Source: Meconema thalassinum (lineage: Eukaryota; Arthropoda; Insecta; Orthoptera; Tettigoniidae). Taken from it: DNA of 64,000 nucleotides. The stretch lies in NCBI GenBank assembly GCA_946902985.2, contig OX336397.1, forward strand, positions 193,088,813-193,152,812, given 5' to 3'. Of the stretch, positions 60,950-64,000 are shown piece after piece (the stretch's first letter is position 1; the number at the start of each line of letters is the position of its first letter). Below the pieces are notes generated by a model. The model was not told where the DNA came from. It searched no databases and worked only from the letters and a program-made list of their open reading frames with translations. A program made the translations under genes and the position numbers.

Positions 60950-61430
60950 TGTGTTATTGCGGACTGAAGAAAATTCACGAAATACAAGCTGAGTAAGGTT
61001 TGTCAGAAAGCGGGGTATTCATTAAGCTCATGTTAATTCACAGAGGGTATGGTATATCATAGCTCGTATGTATCCTTGTTTAAACATATCTTCATTCTTA
61101 CTTGAAAAAAAAAAGTCTTCATTTAAGTGATATATATAGGAAAATATTTTGCTCAAATGATTGGTCTAATGAAACACGTGTGTACCCTGAATGCTTGACT
61201 TCTACATGAAAACTGGGTTCTTCAAAGAGTATCTTAAGATATAGCCAATTTTATCGACAGCAGGCAAATGCCATATTTCTTGTGAATCACTTGATCAGCT
61301 TGCAGGGCACTAAAGACAGAATTATCGCTTGTTAGCCAGAACAACTTGGGCGCTTACATGTGAACCAGAATTCAGTAAAAGGGTTTGGGTAGTTTGAAAA
61401 CTCATATTTTAATACAGTTCGACAGGTAGG
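60950..61430 (+). pseudogene. Possible outlying fossil finger units
   Basis: 'attaagctcatgttaattcacagagggt' (near 61018) and 'tttgaaaactcatattttaatacag' (near 61392) resemble the finger 3' half ('ttgaagacacacatgctaattcatagagg'). They suggest the original array reached this point before the 58.45-60.93 kb insertions. Weak similarity only. Confidence 0.35.
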
Positions 61431-62123
61431 TAAACTCATGTAATTTATTTGATTTGTCATTCAGTATACGAGTCAGTGTTAAGGGTCATAATCTATACTG
61501 GCCATCAGTCACATTCCTGTAATTAAGCGTAAACATATTTACTTCGTGATGTACAGTATACTCTGTATTATCTGGTTTGCGGATTTACCTTGCGCGTCTT
61601 CGCCTAATTAAAACTAATTGAGAATACGGTATGCATTACAGCAATATCTGCTTTTCAAACTGTACTGCAAATTGAATAGGCCTACGTTTTAATTGTTATA
61701 TGTACATTTTTTTGAAGTGTAGTCCCTGTATTTTCCGTACATTGTGTTTGCAGTGTAGTCCCGGTGGAGGAAAGTTATATTAATTGCGTTTTTGTGACAT
61801 GTATACGACTTATTGCTATGTCCAGACTTGTATTGTAATAGCGAAGTGAAAGTTTCATAAAGAGGTGGCTGGAAGGTAAGTGCTGTCTGCATGCCATTGA
61901 CGGATCCGCTTGACTGGTCAACAGCTGGTAACAAGTTGTCATTCAGTAAGATAGCTCTTCAGTGTATAGCTTATACTGGACAAAGAGGTTTTGAATATGG
62001 TGACATTATTGCCGCACGCAGAATACGTCTCTAGGTAAGCTAGCAGAGAACTATTGCAGACAGCACTATAATGTGGGTGAATTATCATAATAATAAATGT
62101 ATTATAGACTGCATTATAAGGAA
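61431..62123. other. Spacer, no gene seen
   Basis: AT-rich sequence with no recognised element. Confidence 0.5.
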
Positions 62124-64000
62124 TTTTTTTCTTACTTACTTACTCCATGGCGCTACAACCCGGGGTGGGTTTTGGCCTCTTGGACAACTGCTCTCCATGT
62201 TGGTCTACCCATCGCCTTGCTCCTCCATGCTCTCACTCCCAATGCGACGAGGTCTGCAGTCACACTATCCAACCATCTCATCTTAGGACGTCCTTTCCTC
62301 CTCCTGGAGAATAACCTCCCTTTCAACATTCTCTTGGGCATCTGGCTCTCCGGCATCCTCTCTATATGTCCCAACCATTGGATTCTCTGTGCCTTTATAA
62401 ACTTTACGATATCTTGTTTTCCAATCAATTCGTTTAGTTCATGGTTATATGGTATTCTCCATCCATCTTCCTCTCTAACAGGGCCATATATTCTTCGCAG
62501 TATTTTCCTTTCAAAACACTTCGCAGTATTTTCATCATCCATAGTTAATGTCCAAGCTTCAGAGCCATAGGTCACTACTGGTCTTATCATTGTCTTATAT
62601 ATCTTCATTTTGGTTGTTCGCGATGTAAGTTGATTCCTGAGCATCTTGATGTTTGCATAGTATGCTCTGTTTCCAGCCTGTAATCGATCTTTAATTCAGA
62701 TTGTCATATCACACTGGTTGTTAATAAGTTCTCCTAGATACTTAAATTGTGTCACACCCTCAAATGTCTTATCGCCTATTGTAATATTATGCGGGGCTCT
62801 TCTTGTGTTAGATGTGGACATTACCATGCTCTTAGTTTTACTCTCATTCACTAATAACGCAATAATCGTAGCCTCTTTCTCTAATTCTAAATATACTCTT
62901 TTCAGTGTAAGCTTCTCTCTTGCTATGATCACTACATCATCTGCATAAGCACAGATCTGACTTGATTTGTTAAAAATAGTGTCTCCCTGGTCCACTTTAC
63001 TGATTGCTTTATGTAGTGCAAGGTTAAAGAGTACTGCAGACAATCCATCTCCTTGTTTTACACCCATATTAATTGTAAAGGGTTTACTCAGCTTATTTCC
63101 ATTTTTCACTCGTGCCCATGTGTTATCTGGTGTCATCCTTATCAGCCGGATTATCTTTCCATGTATCCTCATTTCTCCTAGTAATTCATATAGTCTTTTT
63201 CTACATACACTATCGAAAGCTTGTTTAAAATCTATAAAGAGCATGTGGTGGTCAATATCATGTTCATAAAACTTTTCCATCATCTGCCTAATTACAAAGA
63301 TTTGATCCGTTGTAATCCGGTTGGGTCTAAAACCACACTGATATTCACTCAGAATTTCTTCTGAAAATATCTTCATTCTTTCTTTCAAGATACCTGATAG
63401 GATCTTGTAAATAACATTCAATAGAGTAATTCCTCTGTAATTCTCACATGCTAGTTTATCTCCTTTCTTAAATATAGGACATATTATTCCTCCCCTCCAT
63501 CCATCTGGCATGTTCTCTTCTTCCCATAGTCTTTCCAATAGTTTATGTATTCAATCTTCCAATGCCGCTCCTCCATATTTTATCATTTCTGCTACTATAC
63601 TGTCTTCCCCTGGTGATTTGTTGTTTTTCATTTTCTTCATTACATTTGCCACTTCAAATCTTGTAGGACTCATAATACTTGCATTCTCATTCTCTGATTC
63701 TGATCTAATTACTTCTTGTCTCTTATTTTGTTGCATATGTTGTTCAATTTCTGGCTCTACACTTTCACTTAGAAGTTCCTTAAAGCGTTCAGACCATCTA
63801 TCTAACACTTTGTTCTCACCATTCAGTATTATCCCTTGTCTATCCTTGCATCTTCTTTCCCTCGGTTGGAAACCTTTCCCCATTTTACCAATTGACGCAT
63901 AGAATTTTCTTACTTCACTTCCCTGGTTTAATTCTTCTATTTCTATAAAAAGTTTCTTTATGAGTTCCTTTTTCTTTCTTCTACATACTTTGTTGGCATT
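62124..64000 (-). mobile_element. Non-LTR retrotransposon, 3' part, running off the right edge
   Basis: The 3' end on the minus strand is a (TAAG)n tail followed by A7 (plus-strand 62124-62145). The coding region extends from 62153 to beyond 64000. The 5' part and any left-flank TSD partner are outside the window. Confidence 0.9.
62153..64000 (-). pseudogene. Endonuclease-reverse-transcriptase type ORF, two TGA stops
   Basis: One uninterrupted frame on the minus strand apart from TGA at 63551-63553 and 62696-62698. No frameshift is seen in 1.85 kb. Motifs: RRKKKELIKKLF and VRKFYASIGKM at the left of the protein, NYRGITLLN, YQCGFRPNRITTDQ, LFIDFKQAFDSV, GVKQGDGLSAVLFN, the catalytic YADD at 62936-62947, QFKYLG, then a C-terminal thumb with TYGSEAWTL and IQWLGHIERM. 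The wording matches the common insect endonuclease-reverse transcriptase annotation class. Both TGAs could be single transitions from CGA. A young but inactive copy. Confidence 0.9.

Overview
The window is eukaryotic and reads as insect DNA: AT-rich, very low gene density, introns of 5 to 25 kb, tRNA-derived SINEs with long target-site duplications (TSDs), several clades of non-LTR retrotransposon, and a C2H2 zinc-finger gene with short acidic leader exons. The SINE families and intron sizes suggest a large-genome polyneopteran (cricket, grasshopper or stick-insect type). That placement is inference, and the species cannot be named from the sequence.

The only host gene I can support is a plus-strand zinc-finger gene spread over about 51 kb. 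Exons lie at 6113-6181, 25094-25195, 30839-30897 and 55945-57031. They have consensus splice sites and compatible phases (0, 0, 2). Exons 1-3 encode an acidic N-terminus with IKREPE and IKIEE motifs. Exon 4 leads, in the same frame, into 11 C2H2 fingers. The gene is damaged: an in-frame TAA sits where the linker tyrosine before finger 1 should be, a frameshift breaks finger 12, and about 17 more fossil fingers decay through 57000-58440, with traces near 61 kb.

The rest is repeats, mostly inside the introns. 1-1712 is a 293-bp tandem array and 1713-3792 is a dead non-LTR element. Intron 1 holds a 15.2-kb Ty3/gypsy-type element (6342-21496) with 3.9-kb LTRs and a very long coiled-coil Gag, then a 2.2-kb DNA transposon with 31-bp terminal inverted repeats (22627-24818). 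Intron 2 holds a ~160-bp-unit repeat (26463-30355) with a non-LTR element nested in it. Intron 3 holds inverted copies of a short repeat with a hammerhead-ribozyme-like core (31084-31910), a second copy of the same non-LTR family, SINEs, several tandem arrays, a non-LTR element split by a 1440-bp insertion (40677-44945), an I-clade-like relic (45025-47560), a Polinton-type DNA polymerase relic (48330-50040) and a dead reverse transcriptase carrying a SINE (53990-55690).

Downstream of the finger array are a 29-bp minisatellite, a GC-rich stretch with three perfect TGACGTCA sites, a minus-strand SINE-like repeat, and a nearly open minus-strand non-LTR element that runs off the right edge. The elements are nested, so their relative ages can be ordered. 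The strongest leads are the reconstructed split zinc-finger gene with its decaying array, the long-LTR element, the DNA transposon with repeated subterminal motifs, and the hammerhead-like repeat.
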